Positions 30,650 through 40,929 of a stretch of 64,000 nucleotides of DNA are shown one piece after another. Location of the stretch: assembly GCA_030374765.1 (NCBI GenBank), contig JARGXX010000054.1, forward strand, positions 1-64,000, given 5' to 3'. Position 1 is the first letter of the stretch. The number at the start of each line of letters is the position of its first letter. The notes under the pieces were generated by a model that had not been told where the DNA came from, searched no databases, and saw only the letters and a list, made by a program, of their open reading frames with translations. The stretch is from Agarophyton chilense. Its lineage: Eukaryota > Rhodophyta > Florideophyceae > Gracilariales > Gracilariaceae. The translations under genes and the position numbers were made by a program.

Positions 30650-32200
30650 GACGGAGAAAGAAACCTCGGTCACGAAATCACAGGAAAGGGTGATGTAGTC
30701 CACACCACACGATAACAAAGAAGAAGCGAGCTGTCCTAAACATAGTAGCGTTGTTATATTTTTGTTACGTTGTGAATGGCAATTATTTCTTGGAAAGACA
30801 TTTGCTCCGAGTGGCGGGCGCATGTTGAGTGGTCCGAAACTCCGCCACCATGGCGAAAGTCTACCGTGTGCGCCAACCAATCTGCGGATTATTTGATATA
30901 CTTGCTTGCACCAGAGGCTGTCGATGGTCAAATTTAGCAAATCTGGAGATAAGATGCGCCTGCAACTGCACGCGGTCGCAACTGTACAAATGCGCCCTGA
31001 AATGGTTTCAGCGCAGCTTGGCCACAGAACAGATAAAACCCCGACCAACTTCCACACTAGCTTCGACCGTTGAAAAGGATCAGGCGGCGAGCGCGGAGCC
31101 CGCGCCCGCAACAGCATTGTTTACCTTACCCACCGCACTTGGAAAGTGAACGATTGAAGCGGCAACCCTTGCGTCCGCCGGCTGTTGTTGTTGGAATGTT
31201 TTCTCTCTCAGGACACGGTCTGACGCGCCAAGAGGGCACCAGAACTCCTTCAACTAAAAGGGCTATGTACCTCGTGCCCAGCTTTCAGTGGCGCAATCTT
31301 CATCTAGCACCTTGGACGTCCCGGTCGAGCTTTGACGACAATGGTCTCGAGAACGGCGACAAACGTAGTAGTTGTGGTCCAAATTCGTTTCGGAGCCGCC
31401 ATTCAAGTTCGACTCGACAAATCCTGTGTTAATTCCCATCGCTATTTGTCTGTAGGATCAGCCGCCCCATTCCTATTCAAGCGCTCCCGATGCAAGATTG
31501 TAGCCTAGCATCGCCTTACCTGCCAACCACTACAATGTATTTGAATTTCATCTAACCGTTTAGAACCAGAACCCAGCCGACTATTGCTCATCCTGACGCA
31601 CTAAGGTTACTGAAACTACGCTCTTGTCTCCACTACACTACAGAGCGCCAAGCTCTGGTACGTTCTGAAGAATTGAGAAGAGTACCTGTACAATTTGAGA
31701 CAAGAAAGTCATGCCCAGGTCTCTCTATGCCACGGGCACCAGCGACACACTGTACCGCATCCACGCACACCGGCCTTGTATAATTGTGTGGTACATGACG
31801 ATCAACCCAAGTACTACCAGACTGCAGTGAAACAAACAGAAGACTTGGGATAACTTACACCCAGTCAATGGTGAACGGGCATTGGCGCGCATTTCTGATT
31901 TTCGGCATGAACCTAAGCGCGTAGGGACACAGCATAAAATCAAAAGCAGTGGGCACTGGGTTGGGAAACCAAAGAGGACGGCATTGAGCGTGCAGGAGGG
32001 AAGCGGCAAAACCAAAACCTGTGCTGGACAAGTGTTAATACATGCTACTGACCTGTCGCGATACCATCACGAGATTTCACAGAAAACCCTCGAACTGTTT
32101 TACAACAGCACTGTTGTGGGCTCTATGAATATCAACCGTACTGCTGGAAGAGTACGCTGAATTTCTCAGAAGAATTTGTGTTTTCCTGAACAACGATGAA
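30650..32200. other. Duplicated tail without a recognised gene
   Basis: Related to 43090-44400. The plus frame 31070-31432 shares RLKRQPL-x3-AVVV, FSLSGHG and PSTKRAMYL with 43192-43569, so an old gene or repeat may be involved, but both copies have stops and different ends. Nothing else is supported. Confidence 0.4.
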
Positions 32201-32960
32201 GGACATGGACGCCCGATGTGGAATGTCAGTTAAGCCTAAGCCAAAAGGGCACGCCACAACGATCGAAAAGACCCCGGCCTCGATCGAGCAAACCAAAGTC
32301 GATGGCAGAATAGACAGGAGCGGAGAAAGATGATCAAGCCCCGGCCTGTGCTGAACAACTATTTATGAGCGTTCCAAATCTACAGCGGTTGCCCTACGAG
32401 ATGTGAGACAGTCAGTACACTAAACTGTTTTAAATGTGCACCGTTTCGGCCAACTTTGAGCACGCATATACGGCCCATTGATCGCATTCTCACCCACCGG
32501 GACATTTTAAGTTTCCAACAAATGATGTCACACTGGCCAATCCGTTTCCTCTTTAGAACACTTGCTGGAGTGTCACCTGCAAAACTGCTTGATATCCACA
32601 TTTGCGCCAGCTCATGAATACAGTTTGCTTTCGCTACGCTCGGGAGGAAGTATACCAGTACGGAAGGTACGCAATCCCCGTAGACAAACGCAAGTGCTGC
32701 ACGTAAACAGTTGCCCATCTGCCAGTTTCAGATACGCTGCCGAATCAGCATCTGTTCAGATGCAGTCGAGGGACAAAGAGGTTGGAGACGGAAAGGTTAC
32801 GGTGCACGTTTCTGTGCTTGGGGCACAGTCGCCAACAACATGTACATTTTACCAAAGCTGATATCATCCATCACGTTAAGCACTATCTGTCTATGGATGT
32901 CCATTATTGCTTCCAAAGCGCACAGCTTTCCATCAAGCCTAAATTCCGTTCCCCCGCTAA
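32201..32960. other. Stretch without supported features
   Basis: Short frames only (for example 32380-32718 minus, 32562-32861 plus), none with recognisable content or a second copy in this window. Confidence 0.4.
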
Positions 32961-34029
32961 GTAATCGCTCCCAATTCTGTAAACTGCACCCACAACGCAA
33001 ATTCTGTACCATCTTCGAATCGCGTTTCACATCTGATCACTCGTGTGTTCATAGCTGCAAAAGATACTTTTCGAGCAACGTTATAGTAGTATGTATCGTT
33101 TTTGAATGGCAACGATACACGTGAGAGCTTTCCAACATGTACCTCTACCCCACTACAGGAGACAAGCCAGTGACCACCACAATCACTTACTATCCAACTG
33201 TGTTGATATCTCGAATCACTTTGTTTCCTTCGACGACACCAACTGCGGCAACTGCACCCAGAGCAACGCCGAGCGCATTTCGTTCTGCTTGTTCGTGTCA
33301 TCTGCACCAGCTTCTGATTTGCATACGCATGTGCGTCTCTTGGAACCCAACGAATGCTGTCGTATGACAGACACCAGTATGAATGACATGGAACTACATG
33401 TAATATGCACGAGAGAATAGATATTACATGGCAACCGCTAAAGTGTGTCTACATGTATTACATAGCAGTAGTTAAGAACATTTATCTAAACACAGCACGA
33501 TGCTACCGGAAGTCACCCGACTACCGTGTACCTCTGCTACACTTCTCGACTAGGTCGACCTAGAATTGTCTTAGTACCCGAATACTGCTCAATACTTAAC
33601 CAGCGTCTTGCCATGCGGTCGACATCCATGCTGACATGCGCTTTCCCTCCGTTTTGGAACGAATATCAACGGCTGTTCAGTCCGTGATTTTGTTGGAGAG
33701 CACAGCTCCTGAAGTTCTTTCTGTTCTGGTTTATTGACACAAAACTGGTCCAAGATGATTCACACCGCGTTCAAATTTTGGTTTTCACAGAGGATGGAAA
33801 CCAGTGTGCTCTTTGGCTGCGATGAGAGATGATGCTCCGTGACGAAAAACTTCGAGTACTTTCGGATACTAGATCGAAGTGAAACGGATCACACTTCTCA
33901 GTACTTGGTCGCTGGTGTCGCCGGCGAACACCGAGCTACCTTGCGGCTTTGCCATCAACGTTGGTCGAGAAATATCGTCCTCTGTGTGTTGAAGCGTTTC
34001 TCTCACCGTGCGTTCTGTGTACTTTACAT
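32960..34029 (+). repeat. Zinc-finger module 2, upstream part only
   Basis: Homologous to 27600-28440, 37571-38330 and 40003-40860. It contains the broken upstream frame (33106-33820) and stops at TTCTGTGTACTTTACAT (34029), where the inverted RB fragment begins. The zinc-finger gene itself is absent. A solo copia LTR interrupts it. Confidence 0.75.
33378..33598 (+). repeat. Solo copia LTR (CopA relative, 221 bp)
   Basis: TATGAATGAC to AATACTTA, flanked by perfect 5-bp repeats ACCAG (33373-33377 and 33599-33603). The modules at 27.66 and 37.57 kb lack it at the matching site. The inner sequence is only moderately similar to CopA LTRs, but both ends are the same. This independently fixes the TA...TA ends of the family. 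Confidence 0.88.
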
Positions 34030-34517
34030 CATCAACTCGACCATCAGAATCACGCCGTTCGTCATGCCGCTTGGACAGAAATTGCGCGCTTGCTCCATGA
34101 TGCCACTCCGCATCCGCGCCTGGCGCACGCCATCCTTTCCCCGCTTCTTGCCGTGCTCCATCACCCTCACGAATATCACTTTGAAGTAGTCGCCGCCCTA
34201 CTTCCCGACTTGCTCTCGTCCCTGTGCGCATCCGATCAGCCCAATTTCACCGCTCATCACACCACGCTCATGTGCGCCGTCATGGACGCCGTCTCTTTGC
34301 TCAACAAACCCAACCACGCACTGGAAAACCTTCTTACGGTCTTGCGCGACGAGCAGTACGCCCGCATAATGCCCCGGCACGCTGCCAACCGCGCGCACTC
34401 GTTTCTTAGCTCTGCTCTCTCTCTTGCCTGCGATCCCCTGATTTGGACACCCAACCCAACCTTCGTTCGGCAGTGTGGAAAAGCGCGCAGTATGCTCTGC
34501 GGTGCAGACGGAATTTG
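34030..34517 (+). pseudogene. Inverted RB/HEAT fragment with empty CopA site
   Basis: Plus-strand copy of the HEAT-like segment and the start of the following RB pocket-B part. It corresponds to 25145-25053 joined to 9872-9473 on the minus strand. The CopA target is intact (CCTGGCGCACGCCATCC). HEAT frame: NHAVRHAAWTEIARLLHD, VLRDEQYARIMPRHAANRA. It breaks off at GGAATTTGACA and abuts the 34.52-kb duplication, with which it forms an inverted repeat. Confidence 0.8.
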
Positions 34518-34694
34518 ACATAACTGCCTTCGGTTTCAATCGGATATGTACATCCCTACGGAGCGCTACAACTGTCTACTGCACCAAACTCACCTTCAGA
34601 CCTCCATGTCGTCCCCATCGGTACCTTGCGACACATTCCCATCTTCCGCATCTCCTGAATCAGTCTCTGTACTGCTCACAACTCAACCTGATCT

Positions 34695-35606
34695 TCAGAT
34701 GACTTCTTGCACCTCCCGCCGCACTGCGGTACATCTTGCGTCGACAACCGGCCCGTCGAAACTCAGTGGTCGATACCGTCTTCTCTCCCGGCTTCTGTGA
34801 CTCACTGCAACATTTCCGATAGGACTTTCTCCAAAGGCGAATGGTGACCGAGTACCCGGTGTCATTGAACCCAGATCGTTGCCTTGACTTCTCCGCACGC
34901 TGTGCTGTCGACTCAGAGCCATATTCCTCGTGGACGGTGACATGGGAGAAACAAAAATCGATCCGATTTGTTTTGGGGATCTTTGTGTCTTCATGATGCG
35001 CATAGCACTCTGCAATAATTTACGATCAATATCCCCAAACATTTTCTTTTGTTCCCTTCCCTGACGGCGGCTTGCCCGTCTGGAAAGGTCATTCAAACCT
35101 TCTGAAGCTTGGTCGTCTGCCTTACTTGCTCGCAATGCTTCCGCTAATCTCTTTGCATCTCGGCCTTCAATATCTTCGCCCGTCAGTACGATGAAGTTGC
35201 TCATGTAAGGCACAAACACTTCGTTATAGAAGCGAATGATATCGCCTGTCTCTTCAGTCGTCGATTCCGGTCGTGGCCCACTATCATCTGCAGCATCTTC
35301 CGCCAACAAATGCCCGAAATCTCCGAGAAAAATGTTATGGGACACTGGTGGAGAATTGCTCCGAAATGTGGGATCACTTGTGTGCTCCAATTGATTGTAG
35401 TGCCACACGATATGGCGGAACTGCAGTTGGATATGTTGGATCTTGGCCACGCCATCTATCACAAACAGGATGATCAAGTCAATATGTCTGTTGACTGTCA
35501 AATTCCATCTGCACCACAGAGCATACTGCACGCTTTTCCACACTGCCGAACGAAGGTTGGTTTGGGTGTCCAAATCAGGGGATCGCAGGCAAGAGAGAGA
35601 GAGCAT
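34695..35606 (-). pseudogene. Retinoblastoma-related protein, C-terminal half (copy 2, uninterrupted frame)
   Basis: 303 codons of pocket B and C-terminal domain open without a stop: SVWKSVQYALW, RHIDLIILFVIDGVAKIQ, GDIIRFYNEVFVPYMSNF, IGSIFVSPMSPSTRNMALSR, FAFGESPIGNVAV. Copy 1 has TGA at the MAL-x position. It ends VQEVI, four codons earlier than copy 1 (VQEVIGRSS). It lacks the N-terminal half, so it cannot encode a full RB protein, and its only upstream sequence is the HEAT part (35607-35889) and the CopA LTR. Confidence 0.82.
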
Positions 35607-35894
35607 TGCTAAGCAACGAGTGCGCGCGGTTGGCAGCGTGCCGGGGCATTATGCGGGCGTACTGCTCGTCGCGCAAGACCGTGAGAAGGGTTTCGAGTGC
35701 ATGGTTGGGTTTGTTGAGCAAAGAGACGGCGTCCATGACGGCGCACATGAGCGTGGTGTGATGAGCGGTGAAATTGGGCTGATCGGATGCGCGCAGGGAC
35801 GAGAGCAAGTCGAAAAGTAGGGTGGCGACTACTTCAAAGTGATTTTCGTGAGGGTGATGGAGCACGGCAAGAAGCGCGGAAAGGATGGCGTGCG

Positions 35895-37573
35895 TATGAA
35901 TGTCGACAGCTAGTGACAGGATGCCATGTAATGCGCACGCGAGCACTTACGTGCTCTGACGCCCGTTCCAACTTGCATTCGTAGTTAGTGCCTTTACATG
36001 AGCAATTACTATTGTCTACATAAACACAGCAAGATGAATCTGCAGGTCATCTGACTACACGGACGCCGGGGCACCCAAGTTGTCTAAGAAACATAGCTAC
36101 AGTTGTTACCCCGCTCAATACTTAGTTATGGGCCCAGCACCAGCCTCATCCTCCGGCACGCGCAGCCGTCCACGTTTTTCTTAGGACCTGAAAAACGTCC
36201 TGTGGACTGACGGCAAAGGCAACCAGGAAGATTATGCAAAGTCAGTGGCACTATAAGACTTCATTTCACGAGAAATTGCCCGACTCAAAATCGAGCAAGA
36301 TAGCGTTACCGCTTCGCAGAACAATTCTGAAGAGCCAGCTGTATGGAAGGTCTCGAGATCTGCGTTCTACGATCAGTGACGAAGATGTTGCTTCAGATGA
36401 AGAAGCCGACAAGATCGTCAAAACCATCTATAAGTGAGATTCGCTGTCTGTTGTCAGTGAGGTTTATGGGAACTTTATCACGCTTCTGAATATGAAGCGC
36501 TCCGGCAATTAAACGTTCCCCAATTTCGAACTTAGATTAGATGCTTCGGCGTCTAAGTTTCACGCTCAATCTGAATCCGCCAAGTTGCCAGAGTCGCTGA
36601 CAGCCTTCATGCTTTTGAAAAACTCAGCTGTCGACAATGGGCAGCGTGTCTCGGTGCTTGCGGCGACATCAACGAACAGCACTTTGACTGCTACTGCGAC
36701 GACGACGGATTACCTCAACACTATGTCGTATGAGAAAATGGCGTCTGTCTTTCGCCAGTGTGATGAAGTCCCTCATGCACACTCTATCGGCTCCCCACAG
36801 CCGCTTTCAATCGCTGCCAATGCAGCACAGCTCCTGCCGCGCAACTAGAACCGCCCCGACCGTCGCAACAAGGGTAGACTCCTTTCCATGCGCTATCCTT
36901 GTGACATTTTCAAGAAGTTTGGTCAACGGAAAAAGAACCACAACCCGGATGGTTCCTTACCCTCCCATGTGCGCTGCCTCGACTCCCCAGCTCCATCGCT
37001 GAACACGTCGCCGCCGAACAAGTATGGACAGCAGAATGATGCCCCGAAGAAGGTTGTTTCTTTTAACTGTGCCACCATGACCAGTTCAACGGCAGCTGTC
37101 TCCGCAAATCCCGCGCCTGCCCGTCTCGGTCCTCTCCTAGATGACGGCGCACCGTACAGTGCCAGCGGACAAGTCGAGCTGCATCTCCTGTCTATCGAAC
37201 TCGGATTGGCTCCCGACACTCCACATGAAACGATTCCTGCATCGCTCAACGGCCACACCAGGTAGCAATATGACGTGGGTGCTCATGCAAGCCTCCAGCG
37301 CAGCATTCTTGGCTAGATAGTCCTGCGCGCCAAGTCTGACCTCGGAAATGACATCAACATCACCCACTTAGTGCTCGAAGGATCATCGCAGTGGGTGATC
37401 GGGAGAAATGTCACCCCCAAGGCGAACATTGTTCATTTTGGTATGAACGCTCTGTGCTTCGATGCCAACGGCGCGAACGATCCTTTGAAAATCGTTGATG
37501 ACGGCTTCCTATCCTATATCTCTGTAGAACGCTTCGCATCATCCAAAGGATACCTTGTATTTACTCTCTACTG
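35895..37573 (+). mobile_element. CopA 5' fragment in the duplication
   Basis: Duplicate of 9878-11567: 5' LTR 35895-36124, primer-binding site 36125-36140, gag and protease remnants. Truncated within the region before integrase. Differences from CopA are few (for example GATTATG for GATTACG near 36226). Confidence 0.9.
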
Positions 37574-37643
37574 ATCACTCGTGTGTTCATAGCTACAAAA
37601 GATACTTTTCGAGCAACGTTAAAGTAGTATGTATCGTTTTTGA

Positions 37644-38135
37644 ATGGCAACGAAACAAGTGAGGGCATTCCAACATGTACCTCTACCCCACTACAGGAGA
37701 CAAGCCAGTGACCACCACAATCACTTACTGTCCAACTGTGTTGATATCTCGAATCACTTTGTTTCCTTCGACGACACCAACTGCAGCAACTGCACCCAGA
37801 GCAACGCCGAGCGCATTTCGTTCTGCTTGTTCGTGTCATCTGCACCAGCTTCTGATTTGCATACGCATGTGCGTCTCTTGGAACCCAACGAATGCTGTCG
37901 TATGACAGACACCGGCGCCTTGCCATGCGGTCGACATCCATGCTGCCATGCGCTTCCCTCTGTTTTGCAACGAGAATCAAATGCTGTTCAGTCCGTGATT
38001 TTGTTGGAGAGCACAGCTCCTGAATTCTTTCTGTTCTGGTTTATTGCGACAAAACTGGTCCAAGATGATTCACACCGCGTTCAAATTTTGGTTTTCACAG
38101 AGAATGGAAACCAGTGTGCTTTTCGGCTGCGATGA
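37644..38135 (+). CDS. Conserved upstream frame of module 3 (unknown, 163 aa)
   Basis: Open frame beginning MATKQVRAFQHVPLP, with motifs NCVDISNHFVSFDDTNC, CRMTDTGALPCGRHPC and SVILLESTAPEFFLFWF. The same frame is open at 40159-40653 (from a different start) but broken in modules 1 and 2. It may be an exon or separate small gene 5' of the zinc-finger gene. The antisense frame is also open, so the coding strand is uncertain. Not recognised. Confidence 0.4.
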   Translation: MATKQVRAFQHVPLPHYRRQASDHHNHLLSNCVDISNHFVSFDDTNCSNCTQSNAERISFCLFVSSAPASDLHTHVRLLEPNECCRMTDTGALPCGRHPCCHALPSVLQRESNAVQSVILLESTAPEFFLFWFIATKLVQDDSHRVQILVFTENGNQCAFRLR

Positions 38136-38411
38136 GAGATGATGCTCCGTGACGAAAAACTTCGAGTACTTTCGGACACTAGATCGAATTGAAACAGATC
38201 ACACTTTTCAGTACTTGGACGCTGGTGTCGCCGGCGAACACCGAGCTACCTTGCGTCTTTGCCATCAAAGTTGGTCGAGAAATATCGCCCTCTGTGTGTT
38301 GAAGCGTTTCCCTCACCGTTTGTTCTGTGTACTTTACACGCGTTTCAATCCTTGCGTCCTCCCTCGAAATAAGCAAGGCATCTCACACAACAAACAACCC
38401 AATCGTTTAAG

Positions 38412-39701
38412 ATGGACAATGAACTTGTTGCACACCAGTTTTCGGGGTTTCTCAAGAGAAGGCGATTGCACTACACAAATCGCAGCAACCAAAACAGAAG
38501 AAGCTTAGATGAGTTCCCCCGCGCTCTCCGACTACCGCCGCTTGGAAACCCTCAAGCAGGGAGTCTTCCAAGCTTCCAATCTCTATTCGGCCGCTCGGAA
38601 GATTCAAGACTTCCATCCGGCCATCGATTTATTTCTCAACGACTACCGCCGCTTGGAATATCTCAACCGGGAAGTCTTCCGGGTTTCGAATCTTCATTTG
38701 GCCGCCCAGGCGATTCCAGACTTCCATCTGGCCATCAATTTAGATCTCTTCGACTACCGCCGCTTGGAAACCCGCAACCACAAAGTCTTTCGAGTTTCCA
38801 ATCTCTATTCGGCCGCCCATTCGGCCGCCCGGAAGATTCAAGACTTGGATTCGGTCATCAACCCACTTCTTGCGATGTCCGTCGGAGTGGAAGTGGAACC
38901 GCTCGTCCCGTGTCTCTCGAACGGTTTCAGGAAGCAAGGGGCACTCACCCCATTCTTGCACTCCAGTCCTACGGAAATGAACATTACACGGAAATCCCAC
39001 ACCAACACCGCCATGGGGAAACAGCGTGGCGAAGAAACAGTGTTCTGGAACTACCTCAGGAGCGCAAGAGTCGGGATGGAGGCGCCCCAGAGATTGCACA
39101 GAGATTTTGTTCAGATAGCATTCGCCAATCTCCAGTTCATGTGCCTTATCCTGCCCCGGAAGCGTCGTGTCTCGTTCAAGAAGTTTCCCACCGGTCTCCT
39201 GAGCACAACCTCCGTGACGATTCGTTGTTGCCGATACGTACAGCTCCTGCTGGTTGCTCATCATTTCCAACCCATCAACCAGGACTCGAAAAACTTGGCA
39301 TCACAGGCTCCCGTACCAAACGTCCGAAGATTTTCCAGTGTGAGTGGTGTACGAAGTCGTTTGGTCGCAAGCATCATAAGGTGCGACACATCCAAGCCAT
39401 TCATCGAAAAGTGAGTTACTTCAGCTTTCACTGCGGATCTCAATCACGTCGGTCTTTTCTAACATTTCTCTTTGCAATTGCTTTTGAAACCATCTTCTTT
39501 GACATATCCATATTGGATGGGGTAACTCAGGTGCGCCCCTTTGTCTGCCCCGTATGCTCGCATCGGTTTGACCAGAAACAGAACCTAGAAAGGCATTTGA
39601 GTACTGTTCACTGCGTTGAGGCGGGGTTCAAGTGCCAGATTTGCGGCATCCTGTTTTCGCAAAGAGCGATGGCCGAATCCCACATGAAAACTGCTCATTA
39701 A
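38412..39701 (+). CDS. C2H2 zinc-finger protein Z3 (429 codons, apparently intact)
   Basis: Starts MDNELVAHQFSGF. Residues about 35-145 are three repeats of about 37 aa (RLPPLGNPQAGSLPSFQSLF and variants, each with an SRLP/SRLG motif). A Gln/Arg-rich middle follows. Three C2H2 fingers, all CX2CX12HX4H: CEWC...H-IQAI-H, CPVC...H-LSTV-H, CQIC...H-MKTA-H. Between fingers 1 and 2 lies a 120-nt stretch (39411-39530) with GTGAGT start and CAG end, stop-free and in frame. It is probably an intron, since translated it would give a hydrophobic linker. Likely nuclear DNA-binding. Z1 and Z4 are deleted copies. A further finger-like trace follows the stop (YKIYFTEMEDYLRHVRAEH). Confidence 0.75.
   Translation: MDNELVAHQFSGFLKRRRLHYTNRSNQNRRSLDEFPRALRLPPLGNPQAGSLPSFQSLFGRSEDSRLPSGHRFISQRLPPLGISQPGSLPGFESSFGRPGDSRLPSGHQFRSLRLPPLGNPQPQSLSSFQSLFGRPFGRPEDSRLGFGHQPTSCDVRRSGSGTARPVSLERFQEARGTHPILALQSYGNEHYTEIPHQHRHGETAWRRNSVLELPQERKSRDGGAPEIAQRFCSDSIRQSPVHVPYPAPEASCLVQEVSHRSPEHNLRDDSLLPIRTAPAGCSSFPTHQPGLEKLGITGSRTKRPKIFQCEWCTKSFGRKHHKVRHIQAIHRKVSYFSFHCGSQSRRSFLTFLFAIAFETIFFDISILDGVTQVRPFVCPVCSHRFDQKQNLERHLSTVHCVEAGFKCQICGILFSQRAMAESHMKTAH
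39411..39530 (+). other. Putative 120-bp intron in Z3
   Basis: GTGAGTTACT donor-like start and GGTAACTCAG acceptor-like end, between HRK and VRPFVC. The length is a multiple of three and has no stop, so unspliced reading is also possible. Confidence 0.55.
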
Positions 39702-39774
39702 GCTTTCGAGCATTTGCAATTTAGGCTGTACAAGATCTACTTTACGGAGATGGAGGATTATTTGAGGCATGTAC

Positions 39775-39901
39775 GCGCAGAGCACCCAAATCGCCACAGT
39801 TTATCGACGGATGTGAAGAGAGTGTAGTTGGACTGCTAAAGTCGCAAACTATACTCTCTTCACAACCGTTGATGAACTGTGACAGTGAGGGTGCTCTGCG
39901 C
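39775..39901. repeat. Imperfect palindrome between convergent zinc-finger 3' ends
   Basis: Arms of about 55 bp (39775-39829 and 39846-39901) are reverse complements with a few mismatches. Loop about 16 bp. The plus arm encodes AEHPNRHSLSTDVKRV; the minus arm encodes AEHPHCHSSSTVVKRV, so it joins two related gene ends tail to tail. Confidence 0.8.
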
Positions 39902-40109
39902 TTCCCTCGGTCAAAACATCATCCATGTTCAGAAAGTAGATCTTGCAAAGCTGACATTTAAAACCCCCAAAAGTCGGATGAGCATTCTCCAAATTCCCTT
40001 CCGCGTTCAGTAAACGCTCCCAATTCTGTAAACTGCATCCACAACGCCACAAAAAAAATTCTATGTCTTTTTCGTATCTCGGATCACATCTGATCACTCG
40101 TATGGTCAC
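39845..40109 (-). pseudogene. Fragment of a convergent zinc-finger gene
   Basis: Minus frame 39849-40109 contains a C2H2-like finger (FKCQLCKIYFLNMDDVLTEG, then AEHPHCH), related to the trace after Z3. Upstream is an unrelated stretch (CGCSLQNWERLL), also seen on the minus strand near 32980. No full gene is visible. Confidence 0.5.
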
Positions 40110-40158
40110 AGCTGCTCAAGATACTTTCCGAGCGACATCATAGTAGTATCTACCGTTT

Positions 40159-40653
40159 TTGAATATCAATGATACAAGTGAGGGCTGTCCAACATGTACC
40201 TCTATTCCACTACAGGAGACAAGCCAGCGACCACCGCACTCACTTATGTCCAACTGTGTTGATATCTCGAATCACTTTGTTTCCTTCGACGACACCAACT
40301 GCGGCAACTGCACCCAGAGCAACGCCGAGCGCATTTCGTTCTGCTTGTTCGTGCCATCTGCACCAGCTTCTGATTTGCATACGCATGTGCGTCTCTTGGA
40401 ACCCAACGAATGCTGTCGTATGACAGACACCGGCGCCTTGCCATGCGGTCGACATCCATGCTGCCATGCGCTTCCCTCTGTTTTGGAACGAGAATCAAAT
40501 GCTGTTCAGTCCGTGATTTTGTTGGAGAGCACAGCTCCTGAATTCTTTCTGTTCTGGTTTATTGCGACAAAACTGGTCCAAGATGATTCACACCGCGTTC
40601 AAATTTTGGTTTTCACAGAGGATGGAAACCAGTGTGCTTTTCGGCTGCGATGA
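40159..40653 (+). CDS. Conserved upstream frame of module 4 (unknown, 164 aa)
   Basis: Same frame as 37644-38135 from NCVDISNHFVSFDDTNC onward, with a different N-terminus caused by indels near 40180-40250. Ends VQILVFTEDGNQCAFRLR. Function unknown; the strand assignment is as uncertain as in module 3. Confidence 0.4.
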   Translation: MNINDTSEGCPTCTSIPLQETSQRPPHSLMSNCVDISNHFVSFDDTNCGNCTQSNAERISFCLFVPSAPASDLHTHVRLLEPNECCRMTDTGALPCGRHPCCHALPSVLERESNAVQSVILLESTAPEFFLFWFIATKLVQDDSHRVQILVFTEDGNQCAFRLR

Positions 40654-40929
40654 GAGATGATGCTCCGTGACGAAAAACTTCGAGTACTTTCGGACACTAG
40701 ATCGAATTGAAACAGATCACACTTTTCAGTACTTGGACGCTGGTGTCGCCGGCGAACACCGAGCTACCTTGCGTCTTTGCCATCAAAGTTGGTCGAGAAA
40801 TATCGCCCTCTGTGTGTTGAAGCGTTTCCCTCACCGTTTGTTCTGTGTACTTTACACGCGTTTCAATCCTTGCGTCCTCCCTCGAAATAAGCAAGGCATC
40901 TCACACAACAAACAACCCAATCGTTTAAG

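Larger units (their letters stand above)
27666..32200. repeat. Zinc-finger duplication block, copy 1
   Basis: Collinear with about 40090-44400 (offset about 12.42 kb). Both contain an upstream frame, a plus zinc-finger pseudogene, an inverted zinc-finger pseudogene and a further shared tail. Copy 2 has a solo LTR in the tail (43957-44187) where copy 1 keeps the empty ACCGC site (31754-31758). Confidence 0.85.
34523..37573. repeat. Segmental duplication unit, copy 2 (RB 3' half plus CopA 5' half)
   Basis: Copy of 8506-11567 in the same orientation. It ends in CopA after TTTACTCTCTACTG and continues directly with zinc-finger module 3. The content and RB/CopA junction are identical to copy 1. 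Confidence 0.9.
37571..39830 (+). repeat. Zinc-finger module 3 (best preserved)
   Basis: Starts at CTGATCACTCGTGTG right after the CopA fragment. It holds the upstream frame 37644-38135 and the intact gene Z3. Shares with module 4 a 12-bp expansion (CCCATTCGGCCG near 38817) absent from module 1. Confidence 0.8.
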
